Shown: positions 12,918 to 48,242, numbered from the stretch's first letter. The stretch is DNA of 64,000 bases from Engraulis encrasicolus (GCF_034702125.1 NC_085867.1:42276483-42340482), one strand, 5' to 3'. Notes: generated by a model not told the origin, from the sequence alone. Translations and numbers: made by a program.

Positions 12918-13175
12918 CAGGAGGGACCACCAGGGCTGGAGAGGTGATCTGGCATGGAGGGCATTTTCCTGGTGGGCTGACAGTCCTCAGCAGCCGATCG
13001 CTTCTGGTGTGTGTGTGTGTGTGTGTGTCCCTAGAGACCAACCCACAACTTAGATGAATTGGCCCATCGGTGTATCCTTAATACAGTGCACTGAGCCCAT
13101 CAAATGTATAATAATATAGCAGACTATATGACAAAAATGCCCGGGTCCTTTTTTGGCCCCAGTTCAGCCCCTGGG
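12918..13175 (+). repeat. Dispersed repeat, uninterrupted copy
   Basis: This is collinear with 909-1450 but without the triplicated 41-bp unit and without the hAT-like element. The site corresponding to that insertion reads 'gcccgggtcc' once. A short (GT)n lies inside at 13005-13028. Confidence 0.65.
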
Positions 13176-13179
13176 GACC

Positions 13180-13209
13180 ACCCTACCCTACCCTACCCTA
13201 CCCTACCCC
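13180..13209. repeat. (CCCTA)n short tandem repeat
   Basis: Five to six copies of CCCTA. It differs from the vertebrate telomere unit CCCTAA. Confidence 0.9.
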
Positions 13210-13719
13210 ACCAGCCCAGCCAGGCTCCCCTGCCCTGCCCGGCCCTGCCCCGCTGTGTGCACAAGCTAGCAGGTGAGTGACAAGCTATGCGGCAGGCAGG
13301 CAGGGCAGGCTGGGGTGGGCGAGAGGAGAGCCATCGATGGAGGACAACGTGAAGATCATGGAGAGTCGCAGCCAAGCACACTACTGCCATCACTGGGCAA
13401 ACGCACAACGCACAAGGGACAATACATTATCCTGGAAACAAGGTCTGTGTTAGCACAAACATTTGGCACAGGTATTGTCAACAAGATCTTGGACACTGCT
13501 ATAATTTGTTATACAAAAAAGCTTCTTCATTAAAAAAATACACAACATTTAAAAAAATGAATCTCACTGATCATTTATCTTATTCCACCTTGTGAATAGT
13601 CGAAAGGAGCATTTTCACAAAACTGTTTCCATTGAAATGTAAAGCTCAGCTCAAGGAGATAGATAGAGAAGCACAAGAGACACTGTTGGTGGTACCCATA
13701 AACCTTGGGGTTTTGGTGC

Positions 13720-14799
13720 TTTATTGGAATATCATTCAATATTATCCATGCTCACTCCTTGCCATCACATGCATGTACCGTACGGTATGGTCAGCATCAA
13801 CGATTTCCAAAAAGAACAGGAAACAAAAAGGAAGACCTGACCAATAAAGAAAAAGAAAAAAAGAGAAAGAAAGAATAAAAAGCATGCATGGATGCAGAGG
13901 CACCCAGACGTCCCATTCACACAGATAGCTCCTAACTCCCCCCAGTGGACTGCCCGTGTCGTTCAACTTCACAACAGCACTGGAATGTATATAATACAAT
14001 ATATATAATAATATATATATATTAGATATAATCATAAATATATATTTTGCTTTCCAATTGCAGCACCGAAATATTTTAACAGTGTTTATTCCCCTAAAAT
14101 GTTCTACCTTTCGGGCACACTTAGGTCATACAGTTTTTGCCATTTACCACATACAATAATCACAGTTAATTACAGCTACTTAAGGGAATCAGAATCCTTT
14201 TTTGTTAGTTTTTCCCCGTCACATTTTGCTCCCACGGCAAGAAAGGCCATTTAGACAAACAGACAAACTGCTGATTTGTTGTCATTTGCATAAATAATAA
14301 TTTAACAGTATGACACATGTAGAGACGGATATGCAAGTACATATTAGTACCTATGTAAAGTGCAAGGGGATTTTTATACTTTGTTTGATGGCATTTCATT
14401 CAATTATGAATACATTGTTTGAGTGCTACATTCATGACAGCAAATATCATGCCATGCACAGACATTTTGTGTTGTATATAAATAATATAAAATATACAGT
14501 ATAGAAGTAGAAGACATCTCTTATAAAATTCATAAAATTTTCTCTTGAGTGCACCAAAAAATATACATAGTAAAGATTTCACACAATCAGGAAAACAGTG
14601 TTTGTCATCAAAAGTTCTTGCATTTGTGCATTCAAGCAGTGGTAAAAACATGCTTAATTAATTTCATTGCAATATAAAATATAGCTTTTTTAAATATATA
14701 TATCGTCATTGATTTGTCACATTTAAACAAACAAATCACTAAAAAACAACAGGATTAATGGTCAAAAGCTATTAAAAGGTGGAAATGTGCATTCAGACA
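13720..14799 (-). other. TMEM38B: Probable TMEM38B 3' UTR with polyadenylation signals
   Basis: AT-rich sequence directly downstream of the TMEM38B stop codon on the minus strand. AATAAA hexamers (read on the minus strand) lie at 14085-14090 and 13720-13725, giving candidate UTRs of about 0.7 and 1.1 kb. No other gene fits. The true end needs transcript data. Confidence 0.45.
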
Positions 14800-36742
<21,943 letters not shown>

Positions 36743-37100
36743 TCTTCCTTAACCGTTTGTAGGTTGCTTGCTCCCTGTATCTTGATTCTTGTCACGTCGC
36801 CCCAGTTTCAAGCTACAACTTCACCCGTAGCAGCTCCGTCCTCCAATAACATGAGGGAGATATACGGCACACCAGTCTTTACCTACAGCTGCATTTCAGT
36901 TCCAAAGGTCCCACAGTGTCAGAAGTAGTAGTCCACCAGCTGATCTAAACAGGGACCGGATAGGTACAGTAGTTTAAGCGCGAGCAAGTGATGAAACAGC
37001 CACCATCAACATGGCAGATGCTGCAATTTGGAGCGTTGTGATTGGTAAACGCGCAACGCGTGCACCAATGAGATTCTCTGATCTGCTTTCTCAACGCAAG
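36743..37100 (-). promoter_or_regulatory. TMEM38B: Probable TMEM38B promoter / 5' UTR
   Basis: Directly upstream of the TMEM38B ATG. It holds CCAAT boxes in both orientations (CCAAT at 36843-36847 and 37065-37069; ATTGG at 37041-37045) and CpG-bearing tracts such as 'aaacgcgcaacgcgtgc'. No TATA box stands out. The start site cannot be placed from sequence. Confidence 0.45.
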
Positions 37101-37900
37101 TTTTCTCAAGTGTAAAACCTTGCTGGAGTTGTGATGAAGCGCGCAAAACGATGCATCTTGCATGCATGTTTTCTGTTTTCAGACATATGGACTGGGTTGA
37201 ATGGACTGTCCCACCAATGGTAGCTGTTCTCTCTATCTGAATGCAAATGAATATTCACAAGCACAATGGCGACTGTGACAATGACAGCCACGGCTAAATA
37301 TTTACAGTCTGGGAGGCGGCAGCATCTAGCCCTGTACAGTGGGCGGAAGAGTAAAAGCCCTGCAATTCCTTGAATGGCCACGTGCAGTCGCTATCCTACA
37401 ATAAAGCCACCGCACAGCCCCACAGGTTAGGGCAATCCATCCATCCATGCTTTCACACACCATCAGTGTCAGTAGTCAATCATTTATTTGTTTTAAAAAA
37501 AAAGAAAAGAAAATCAAAATGTAAACTGACTTACTAGCCTATACTAGACTATATACTAGTAAACTATTCTCCACAATGTTTATTAATGCATGGTTAAAGT
37601 TGATGTCATGGTTTATGTAGGCTAGTAAAACCATAGGTACGGTAATTGGACCTACATTTTAGCCTGCCGACTGGGTTCTAATTTCTTCAATCAATTGTTT
37701 GTTTGTTTGTTTATTTGTTTGTTTGTTTGTTGATTTGCTTGTTTGCATGCTTGCTTGTTTCACTGCCAGATCAGGACTATTTATGGCCTCCAAAGAGGCA
37801 GCCCTAATGTTTATACAAAAAATAAGGGGACAAATATGTATCTATCAGGCTAGCACAAAAACTGGAGGAGAAGAGTTCATAATAACTGCAACTGAACTCA
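37101..37900. other. Intergenic, divergent upstream region
   Basis: No gene recognised. A (TTTG)n tract lies at about 37696-37760. Confidence 0.4.
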
Positions 37901-37904
37901 CTCA

Positions 37905-38632
37905 TGACAGGTCTACCTGCTTGTGCGCTAAAACCTCTGCAGATGATCCAGAATGCGGCGGCACGCTTGATATTCAATCAACCCAAAAGGACCCATGTTA
38001 CTCCTCTGTTTATTGAGTTACACTGGCTACCGATTGCCGCCTGGATCAAGCACAAGGCTTTGACCCTTGCCTACAAAACCATCGCAGGAACGGCCCCAGC
38101 TTATCTGAAGGACCTACTAACGCCTTATGTTATGCGCTCATCCAGCACAAGCCGTCTGGCTCTGCCATCCACTCGCTCTAGGTACTCCCAGTCAAGACTG
38201 TTCTCCGTTGTTGTACCCAAGTGGTGGAACGGTCTCCCAGAGGCAGCAAGACTAAGCACATCTCTTGCAGCCTTCAAGAAACAAGTAAAGACCTTCCTCT
38301 TTCGAGAGGAGCTACTTACTCTAACTAATGCTTGAGCTGGCCAGCCCCAGGGCAGAATCTTGACATGATGTTTAGTTTATTTTAGTTTAGTCTAGTTTTA
38401 GTTTAGTTTGAGTTGTATGTGTGCGTGTGTGTATGTGTTTGTGTGTGTGCTGTGTGTGTACTCAGTGTGTAAAAAAAACCCTCTTTGCAACTGCACTTGT
38501 TGTTCTGTATATTTCCTGTGCACTTTGTATTTGCTTGTCATATTGGCTTGATTATGGCCTCTTTTGAAAGTCGCTTTGGTTATAAAGCGTCTGCCAAATG
38601 AAATGTAATGTAATGTAATGTAATGTAATAAT
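37905..38632 (+). mobile_element. L2-like (Maui-type) LINE 3' end with tail
   Basis: An open frame of about 143 codons (to 38335) encodes the C-terminus of a non-LTR reverse transcriptase: LQMIQNAAARLIF, ELHWLPIAAWIKHKALTLAY, then WWNGLPEAARLSTS, FKKQVKTFLF. About 250 bp of 3' UTR follows, then the terminal hairpin 'cgctttggttataaagcgtc' and an (AATGT)n tail. The open frame suggests a fairly young insertion, 5'-truncated as usual for LINEs. Confidence 0.85.
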
Positions 38633-38639
38633 GGTGGGG

Positions 38640-39510
38640 TTAGAATGTTATGTTAAGTCGTGAAGAGCAGTGCAGGGTTGGACAGCCATGGGTTCTGAGA
38701 GTGAAAACCAAAGATATATAGAAAGAAGACAGTGTACTGATGTCATCAGAACAAACGGCATGGCCGCCCCTGGGAGAAATAGGACCCGGGCACTCTTGGC
38801 TTAAAGGGGCCCCTCATAATTAGAGGCACAGAACTGACTCACTGGTGGGCCCTGCAGCCTCATGGGCCCCGCACCCTTGTGGGCCCCTATTTGAAAATAG
38901 GGGCCCACGAGAGTGCGGGGCCCACCAGGAAATGCCCACTATTCCAGATGTCCAGTCCAACCCTGAATGTCATGTAGCTGTACACCACACACAAAATGCT
39001 GCCCATGCTTCTGCTCACAGGTGATACGCAAAAATGCAGTGATATGCAAAAATGCTATTTTATCTTTGCATCTTATACTGTGATCATGCAGACAAATATG
39101 AAAGACTTCACTCTCCATTCAGTGTCCACTCCCCTCCGACACTGATTTGTGTTTGAGACAGAAAATGCTATAGGGGTGAAGCGGGGCATTGTGTTAATGC
39201 ACTGTACCAGAGAGGAACCATGAATGGCATACCCATGAGGACCCAACTCAACCTGTCTCACTCTCACACTCTTGTTGACATGATCTAAAACAAAAGAATA
39301 TTAAGAAAATATTAAGAAAAAAATGGTATTTAAAATAGAAAATGTTATGTTGCCTGACTCTCGCCCAATCTGTGTAGTTCCACGCAGCTTTGTGAGCTCC
39401 ATTGTTAGGTCTGGGAGAGCACGCGTTGGCTTCGCATTCAGAAGGCATGGTTTTATCCATCATTTGTTCGTCCTTGCCACCAACAAATTCCTTCAGAAAC
39501 GTTTTCAATC
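38640..39510. other. Intergenic, nothing recognised
   Basis: No gene seen. A short inverted pair around 38850-38930 (gggcccc…ggggcccac) belongs to a low-complexity GC patch. Confidence 0.35.
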
Positions 39511-39512
39511 AC

Positions 39513-39606
39513 CATTACACGCTTAAGAAGAGCTGTGCCCGAAACGTTTGTGGGCCAATAAACTAAGAAAAAATCTGAAGAGTGCTGTCCTTCGCTTCCT
39601 TCATTC
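39513..39606 (+). mobile_element. Hammerhead-motif repeat, copy B
   Basis: About 95 bp align with copy A (20249-20344, inverted). The conserved core CTGAAGA is mutated to CTTAAGA here, followed by 'agagctgtgcccgaaacgtt' and AATAAA. The mutation should abolish a hammerhead fold. Confidence 0.5.
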
Positions 39607-40137
39607 ATGGTTTATGAATTCAGCACCCAGTTAAAAACTGTGAGAATCATTAGGCGAAAGTGAGAGCACATCACCACCACTTCAAGATGTCGTCTGTAAA
39701 ATTTAAAAACATTAGTTCATAATCTAGTCTAGTGATGAGATTTCATTTGTATAGATGGGTTCTGCATTTTTCTATGGCTAATACTATTCATTTTTGTTTC
39801 CCTCTCCCCTAATACTATTTTGATTTTTAGAAAATGATTTCAAGGCTCACTGGGGATACCTGTGGGCCTGGCCCACAGTTTGAGAACCACTGGCATAACA
39901 ATGAAAATGTAAAAGCTGTGTTTTCAATTTCCCCTCACTTTTGGGTCTCATCAACCAAATATTGCATGATGACACTGATGACATACTCTGCAATATTTTT
40001 TTGTCTTGACCAGTCAGCCTCATACAGTAAGCAGGAAGATTTGCTAAATGATTCATTGCACCCCAGGGGTCTGAAAGCATTTCTTGCAAATTGGCTTGTG
40101 CCAGGAAGGCTATCCATGGGTTGACAACTGTCTGGCA

Positions 40138-40241
<104 letters not shown>

Positions 40242-40435
40242 AAGGCAGACGTATGACTAGACATGCAGTTTCATCATGATACAGTGAGTGACAATTTAAG
40301 TTACAAGTGCTAGTTGTACATGCAGTGACTAGTGAACATTTGTCATTAAGCATATCCTTGTCTATATGGAGTTAGACTCGCCAAAGTATTCTAAAGGGTC
40401 TCTGAAAGGGGCGTGGCATCTTAGAACCTTATGCC

Positions 40436-40850
40436 ATAGAGCTCGAAAGTCCCGCCCCTTAGTTCCGCGTTTCACGGGACCTAAGCTGACCATCTAACAA
40501 CGTGGTAGCGAGTAAATATCTTCTGATCTCAGTCATGATATGCGCTGGGCTACAAATATGCTGTTTAAGATGATAGATAAAGATTATTCATGCAGAAGTA
40601 TCAATGTTTTGTTCCGAGGCCGTCGGCATGAAAAATGTGAAGAAACACAGCTTTCTAAAAATTGTGGGGTTTCGTACGAAAAATTAAGCAAAAATATCAG
40701 AAACAACATATATGGAGCTCGTGGCACAACTCGAAGGGGATCGAAATGCCATTTTAATACCGCCATTGGATTACATGCTACGATTTTCGGCTAAAAACGC
40801 CGTTGAGGTCCCATGAAATCGGGGGAAGTGACGTCACTTTCGAGCTCTAT
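40436..40850. mobile_element. MITE, 415 bp, perfect 15-bp inverted ends
   Basis: The ends ATAGAGCTCGAAAGT (40436-40450) and ACTTTCGAGCTCTAT (40836-40850) are exact reverse complements. The 84-codon frame inside shows no transposase motif. The target duplication is ambiguous (AT or TA), so the superfamily is not assigned. Confidence 0.7.
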
Positions 40851-40899
40851 ACATTCATTTAGTGTGTTGGTAAACTTTGGCTGCGCACGCAGACAGGCA

Positions 40900-41008
40900 C
40901 CATTTCCCAATGTCAAGTGTTCTAGCCTTGGTAGTGCATGAAACGCCCATGCAATCACCAGACGTTTCACACACTACCAAGGCCGGAACACTTGGCATTG
41001 GGAAATGG
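40900..41008. mobile_element. Palindromic MITE, 109 bp
   Basis: 'ccatttcccaatgtcaagtg' at the left is mirrored by 'cacttggcattgggaaatgg' at the right. Both arms continue through 'gccttggtagtg', so nearly the whole element can fold into one hairpin. Related to 19518-19705. Confidence 0.7.
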
Positions 41009-41309
41009 TAAGGTATTCCAAAATGCTACGCAGCTAGGTGTCTATCATTGGAAGTCCCGTTGAAGCCCTGCACAGTGTATGACAAGAATCTGTTGTCTTG
41101 TCTGCTTTTATCCACTTCCTCACACGCTGTACTGTTGGTGACACCATTTAGAAGAACATACTATCATGCAGATCACTTATTTGGCATGCTCCCTAAATAA
41201 CGCTAGCGCTATATTGTGTTGCAAAGTGTTCGCCACTGCTGACAAGGTGGGGTTTCGTGATCGGAGGCAGTCTGATTGTTTGGAAGCTGCCGTCACTCAA
41301 ACGTTGTCC

Positions 41310-42640
41310 TCACCATGGAGGTATAAGCAGAGGCGCATCTTGCCACCAGGCAAGGCAGGCAGCCGCTTGGGGCCCCCAAGCCCCTAGATAGTGAATAACA
41401 GCCCATACTGTACTACAGCAGTGGTGATTTTAGTTCAAATGTTCATTGTTTTGCATTTTCGCTTGGGGCCCCATCTGACCCTAGAATCGCCTCTGGGTAT
41501 AAGAACTGGAGAGAGTTCATAAGTCCCACCTCCAGTCATTTCAATGGGAAATGCTAGGCTAGTGAATTCAGCCAAAATTGAACGATTTTTTCACAAATTC
41601 GTGCATTTCCGACATCCACTTCGCTCATGATGATTGGTGGGTGCGCGTTTCGTGGAGCTAATTTCCGACGACACTCAGCCAATTACGTGCCACGTTATTG
41701 ACTGACTTACGGTTGACCACAAAGCTATATGGAAGACGGGCATTGGATGCATGGAGGTATTATAAGGTGCCCAACCACAGATCTGTATAACTTCCAATGT
41801 TAAACACCTACACTGAAGAAAGCTTAGGCCGAAACGTCTGTCTGTCATGCTAACCCAATAGAATAAAATACAAGAATTACACCCAGGAGTGCGGCTTTTC
41901 TACTAAAAATGTTAAACTCCTAGCCACATAGCATTTTGGGATCCTTGTCTGCGCGAGCAGCGGGGTATTTGAAAACATTCAGAACCAATGTATATGCCGC
42001 GTTCATGATGGTGCATTTCTGCACAGTCTGCACAGTGTGCATGCGCAATGTGAAATTATGATGCATTCTGGTTAGGAAATTGCTTTGAAATGACAGACTG
42101 TGCAAGAGCGTGTTCCATTCTCCACACTCTGCACTGTGTACTGTGATACAGTGCACTTTCCACCCTCAACTTAACGGCTAAATTTGAGGGTGAAGTGCAG
42201 GTCCAATTCACGTTCTGTCTGATACACTTCACGGAAATGACGGTTGTCGCGTGTCATCAGAGTTTACCAACCGCCAATATACAATTCATCACGGAAGACA
42301 CTGTTCCTTATGTTGACAATTTTTAAAAGTTACCCCTTTCTCTTATACACATGGCTATTGTCTTTTGAATCAAAGCTATGCTGTCATCACAGAGATTCGG
42401 CAGTTTGACCAATCTGACACTCAACCAGAGAGGAAACTACGTAACAAACATGGCGGCCGTTGAGTGCGAAAAGTGTACATAACTGCACACTTCAAAAAAT
42501 GGCCGGTTTGAGGGCGTTATCCGGGTAGTTTACAGTACACTTCAGAAATGGAACCGCCCGCGTACCCAAACACAGTGCGGGAAGGGCGGAAAGTACGAAG
42601 ATTGGAACAGCCTCCAGAACTGATTCTAGAAGAAACTGCC
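41310..42640. repeat. Intergenic cluster of MITE-like sequences
   Basis: It contains a gcagaggcgc…cgcctctggg bounded repeat (about 41330-41510), a hammerhead-motif copy (41790-41905) and a 'gatgcattctggttagg' foldback (about 41995-42130) related to 62590-62760. A further paired stretch of gtgcactttccaccctcaac type lies at 42140-42560. No gene recognised. Confidence 0.4.
41790..41905 (+). mobile_element. Hammerhead-motif repeat, copy D
   Basis: CTGAAGA (41813-41819), a poor helix II (AGC-TTA-GGC), GAAA (41831-41834), then ACG-TC-TGT and C. The flanks ACA and TGT can pair as a short helix I. AATAAA follows at about 41862. It is a degenerate member of the family. Confidence 0.45.
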
Positions 42641-43054
42641 TAACCATCTCCTCCTCATCAACCCTCACTGGTCGAACTCCTGGCCTTTATCACAGGCTTC
42701 CCAACTCCCCCTTGACCTCATCATAAGCCAGACAACGCCCCCTCTTTGTTTTAAAAAGTAAATTAGACTATTGTCCCCCAATGCCAATCAAAGGGACTAG
42801 AGATAGGAGGGATTACATATGTCATCGGAGCGTAGTACGGTGCGGTCGCGAGGGGAGTCACTTTCTTCTTCTACAGTCAGTATCGGAGGCATGGTAAAGT
42901 GCAATGCCACTACTGCCAGGGTCGGAGTATGGAACAGATCATAGGACATGTGAATGTTTGTTAGCTGTCCTTAATTATCCCCCACAATTAATGCTGTCCG
43001 ACAGTTAATCGGATATCCTCTTTCGACCGATTTTGCAGAGTTTACGGAGTTACA

Positions 43055-43176
43055 GGCTGAATCTCAAATGGTGCACTTGTGCACTTTAGTGTTCATGTTT
43101 CAGTGTGCATGCCGTATTAGTTACGCACTGAAACATAGTGCCCGAAGTGCACAAGTGCACCATTTGAGATCCAGCC
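43055..43176. mobile_element. Palindromic MITE copy 1, 122 bp
   Basis: It starts GGCTGAATCTCAAATGGTGC and ends with GCACCATTTGAGATCCAGCC. Arms of about 50 bp pair almost throughout. ACA is duplicated at both flanks, a 3-bp target duplication. Near-identical to 46873-46995. Confidence 0.8.
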
Positions 43177-43899
43177 ACAATTTTTATCATCATGGCGTCG
43201 CACCCACTGACCATGCGCACCGTGTCCTTAAGCTACACCCCGTACTACACCGTGACCAATGCATTTCACATTGAGTGATACTTCTTATCCAATCTATGTT
43301 CTTTGATGCCAACTAAGCACCAACCCTCTCAGCTATATCCTTCTCATAAAATTGATTAATTCGTTGCAATTTAGGGCTACATATTCCAAACGACTTTGTT
43401 TTACCTGTCCATTTCAGCAAGGTGATCATTCCACCAGCCAATCACCTGGCTGACTTGGACAGGTAAACCCAAGTTATTTGGAACATGTGGCCCTGGATTG
43501 TAACTAATGAATCAATTTTGCCCAGGCCATTGATCTGGCTTGGCTCTGTCATATAATTACAGTGCTCTATCTTTTGTTTGGCAAGTCAGTGGGATGGGCT
43601 TTGTGACTTTGCGACTTTGCCTAGAGTGCTAGCCCAGACTATACATTTCATGTTGTGGTCTGGCTTGCCAGTACAGGCTATTTCAGGCACGCACTCAGCA
43701 TACTTTCTCCCCACCTTATCTACTCGTTTTCAAAAGACTGAAAGAGAGACGCAGGTTGCCAGACAGCAAACGTACAAGCAAGACGCCATGCGTAAATTTG
43801 CGCGTAAATTTGGCCGTCTAATAACTTGTGATGAAGTGAATGAAGGAGATATCCGAACCGTAAATCTAAAAATAGAAGGGTCCAAGAAAATATAGGCAC

Positions 43900-44173
43900 T
43901 GGTCTTGACGACTATGAGCTCCGCCTCTCTCTAGGCAGGAGTGGAGTTTCAGTCAGTCAGACGTGGTCTGCGCCTCGAACCTCAAAACGAGCAGCCTTTT
44001 GACTAGCTTGGGTTATTTTTGGATAATCTCGCTTATACCGTTGCCACGCTGGTTGTTTATGGTCGACTACATGTGGTATTTACAGAGCGAGATTCCCAGA
44101 GACACCCGAGGAGCTCCTCGAGATGGCAAAGCAGATTGCAAACCGCTGTTGTACAGAGGCACGTCGTCCGCAG
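43900..44173 (+). promoter_or_regulatory. PRAG1: Candidate PRAG1 promoter and non-coding first exon
   Basis: A CpG-bearing unique stretch ends in a strong donor (TCCGCAG|GTAAGG, boundary 44173). It is the best-looking donor between the TMEM38B promoter and the first PRAG1 coding exon. A short upstream ORF begins at a good context (GAGATGG, about 44122) and reaches the donor, but no downstream acceptor near 48013 or 48057 keeps it open. Transcript evidence is lacking, and the exon could belong elsewhere. Confidence 0.35.
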
Positions 44174-45522
44174 GTAAGGTCAATTTGTTTTAATTACACC
44201 CCCAACGAAGGCGTTATTGACAGGTTTATGAAAAACATTTTCATAGCGTATACCACATAACGTTCAGCATTCAAATCGCCCTAGTTGTTTGAGCATGTGT
44301 TTTGCCAAAGGTTTGTAAGTGTACGAGAGTAGTGATTTGTCGTCAGCTATTTCACACACGAGGAGGAGTAGTAGTTGGGATCTTGGCACCGCATGGATCA
44401 GCAATCAGCGCTAATGTTATTGGCAAGGCAAACAGCAGGACAGGTACATCGAAAATTGGACCACGCGTAATCGCCACCATGAAATTATTAGCGAATTAAC
44501 AGGTGGTTAAACCTGTCCGTAGTGTATGCCTAGGGCTTGTTTGACTTGTACTGATGCGGGCTGCCGTGCAGGGGGTAGCCTTCACTACACAACAGCAGTA
44601 TTACATGGTATACCGCAGAACTCATGTGTATTCGTGGCATGTACACTGGGCAAACGGGCGAAAATGTAAATACTGTCACACGGTGAAGGTCAAGCCTAAA
44701 CACATACCATTCAATACATTTCTCATTAGATATGTGTGTCCATGTATGGTGCTTGGCAAAAGAGACGCGGCCAGAAATGTTGGGGTCCCTTGAAATAATT
44801 TCAATTTTGTGCCCTTGTTAGAATTCACGCTTCTTGGCTCGGAAGCATCAGGGCAGGTTCTAATTTATGTGCGTCGGAGGTTTCATAGATGCGTGCCTCC
44901 CAATGACCACAAATTGATTGGGACCATGACATGAGAGACAGGCCAACTGTTTAATATTCACAAGGTAGGAAGATGGTGGTAGGGGATGTTCAATATTCCT
45001 TGCTTTTTTGGTTATCTTTTTGAACACTCCACACGTTCTGCAGCCCGTGCTATTGATGTGAACATCTTGGGTATATATAGCTGTAAGTGTATAAGTGGTA
45101 GGCCAGGGCCTATACTCAGTAACACAGAACATAATTCCTTCCTAGCTACATCTTAAACTCTGTGTGGTAAGGCAGGCAGGCTACATGCTGGCGTGCCACT
45201 GTTACCACCAATACCACTAAACACATCACAAGATGCATCTTCCTTCCTCTCTTACATTTACAGCCCCCCAGCTGCTGTTGCCGCTGTTTCAAGCCGGTCT
45301 CAGGGGCTAATTGAGGCCATCTTTCATTCAAATTGTGTGGCAGTAAAATATCTGAAGGACAGCCATGCACACGCGTACAGGATTTCCTGAGAGGAAACTG
45401 ACCACGAAGGCCGATGGCATTCCTGGTGTATTAAAACACTTGGAGAAGAATGGGACATTGGGTCCCAGTGGTTATTGGAAAATGATTGTAATTGGGTCAT
45501 ATTACAGTATGGAAAACAAGGC

Positions 45523-45669
<147 letters not shown>

Positions 45670-46872
45670 AATTATATATATTTTTTTATGCTGAAGACAC
45701 TTATACAATCTATCAAGGACTTTATTCTAAAACATAAGTAACAACAGGTTTTGAAACGAGGCAGAGGTTTGTATAGTTCACTGGAAGCCTAGCTTTTTGA
45801 TTTATCGATGCATATTAGGACGCTTGCCAATAGGTTTTAATTCCCTTAATGCAATGTCACCAGTTTAAACTCATAAGGATTCCTCAAGACTCTCCTAATT
45901 TGACAGTTTGTGGTCATTTGTTATAAGTAACTCAAAACCAACCACATTTCCAAAATGGAATGTGCATATCCCTGCTGTGCTTTTGGAGACCTGGTAAATG
46001 TGGCTAAAAAAAAGACACCAAATACCACTCTATGTTCTCTTGCACTATACTCACTCCACTAGTAGAACAAGGATTATGTCTGTGCCAAAATGGAGTTGGG
46101 CTAGGAAGTAAAGAAGGTAGAACACACTTGTCTTCTGAACAGCAAAACTGATAGAAGAATACTAAAAAGACTTATTCAAATTCTTTATTAGAGGATAGTC
46201 CCTTGAGATGAACATCTCGTTTTCGAGAGGGTCCTAAGCTTTGATAGTGCCAAAATCATGCAGTTAGGCTGGGGACTGGAGAGAAGAGGGAGGAGAGGAC
46301 ACTTTTTTGCTACTGAATGCCAAAAATGACAACAAAATTACTTAAAAAAAACAATATCACTCTATGCCCACCCCACTCTTCCCACTACTACACCAAAGAG
46401 TGCTCTACTGTAGGTTTATGCCTGTGCTAAAATGATAGACTTTGGCAGGAGACTGGAGACTAGAGAGAGAGAGAGAGAGAGAAGAAGGGGGCACATTTGG
46501 CCAGCGCTAGATGTGTCGATTGTTTCACCATCCGGTGCTTTTCACCTTTTGTGTGAGAGGTCTGCGTTTCCATTGGAGAGGCTCAGCCCCATGTGACTCA
46601 TGCCAGCCGCATTCCGGTCATACCAGTGAGTGAGTGCAACAAGCGGCACATACACCTTCTGCTGTGTAGCTCAGTGTCGGGGTCCTATAGTGTTCACAGG
46701 AATTCCCCCAGGGCAAACACGGAGCCCGTTCCCAGGGTGCGATTTGTCAACAAGAAGAAAGACTGGATGGGATGGGATGGAATGGGGGAAGGAAGGTGGT
46801 TTTCTTTTTTTTTCATGGAAACAAACTGCCTTTTTTTCTCAAACTCTTTTGATGTTTGAAAGTTGAAACTTG

Positions 46873-46995
46873 GGCTGAATCTCAAATGGTGCACTTGTGC
46901 ACTTTAGTGTTTCATGTTTCAGTGTGTATGCCATATTAGTTACGCACTGAAACATAGTGCCCGAAGTGCACAAGTGCACCATTTGAGATCCAGCC
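46873..46995. mobile_element. Palindromic MITE copy 2, 123 bp
   Basis: Near-identical to 43055-43176, with TTG duplicated at both flanks. Few substitutions separate the copies, so their transposition is recent relative to other repeats here. Confidence 0.8.
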
Positions 46996-48242
46996 TTGGT
47001 CTTGGTCTACCACCTTACCTGAGACATTTTACTTTAACTTGAATAGCTTTACTATAATTCATTAGTAGCTAAATAGTTTCTTCTGTATGGCCTGGAACTT
47101 CCATCATGTTGTACTTGTAGCACACCCCTCCTCACATAGGACTTGTACTTCAACAGCAACAATAAGTTGGGGTTTGCACCGCCTTTAAAAGTCTTTAAAT
47201 CAGTGCATTTGAGCATCTAAACGATATCACTCATAGTCATTGCAATATCATGCAGGCTGTAGCTTTTGCAAACACGAAGAGGGAAGGCAGAAGAGGGAAC
47301 TTTTATCGGTCAAAATAGCCTGTTATAAAATATTCAATAGGATGTATTTACTGGTAGCCCATTAAGACCGGGAAACGCATCTGTAAGTATTTACCTTTAA
47401 AAGACCAGTCGTAGAATGTATGCGTATTTACCTTAAACGGCGTTGACAATTTGTTAAAGACCCGTTAGGCCTTAATGGGCTACAAAAGAACACGATTTGC
47501 AGTGTAGTACATTGCCATATTGTATACAGTGATTGTGTTGCACAGTTCTCAAAATCTTTGTAGCATCATGTCAGGCTGTATTTTCTAAGCCCCTCTTTTG
47601 TTCTTCTTGAAAATGGGTTGTAGGGGTATTGGTAAACATGTCAAACAAGCCTAGAGTTTCACAGACGGCCCCGAAAAAACAGGCTTCACAGAAACTGGAG
47701 ATAACGCCGCAGAACAGCTGACGTCTCGTCTCTCGCCCATCAGCACGACAGCTGTTTTGTTTGTTGACTTTTATTGTGACGTCTTTTCACACTCAGAACA
47801 CGCAGTGTGTACATTGCCTCCAGGAAGTTGAGTTGTTTTATGAGCTCAGTCTGTACTGTTTTTATTTGAAGTTAATTAGACAGAAATAAAGACGGAGAAA
47901 GAGAGAACATGAAACATGTCATGGAATTACTCATTACTATTGTATCTTTGTAACTTAAAGTTTTAATGTTTCATGTTGTTTTTTTGTTCACCTTCTCCTT
48001 TCCTTTGTTTCAGATGTTGATTTTGTGACTCAAAGATGGTATTATCTTCCCCTGCAGGTAGAGGCTGAGGCCGGAGTGTCTGCCAAATAAATATTCCGCA
48101 ACACCCGGGCATGTCTCAACTTCCCTGCTCCACTCTATCAGAGGCTGCTGCGAACTAGCCTGGAGCCATCCTCCCCAACCCCCACCGCCACCCAACCTCC
48201 ACCTCAGCACCTCATCCACCCACCCACAGCACCACCGAAACA

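Noticed and set aside
37904..38335. A 143-codon open frame as a host gene
   Set aside because: Its sequence is the C-terminus of a non-LTR reverse transcriptase followed by a LINE 3' tail.
40540..40794. 84-codon frame in the 415-bp MITE as a transposase or DNA-binding remnant
   Set aside because: No zinc-binding pattern or catalytic motif could be recognised.
43578..43895. 105-codon frame upstream of the candidate PRAG1 first exon
   Set aside because: The sequence shows no domain and partly resembles dispersed repeat DNA; likely chance.
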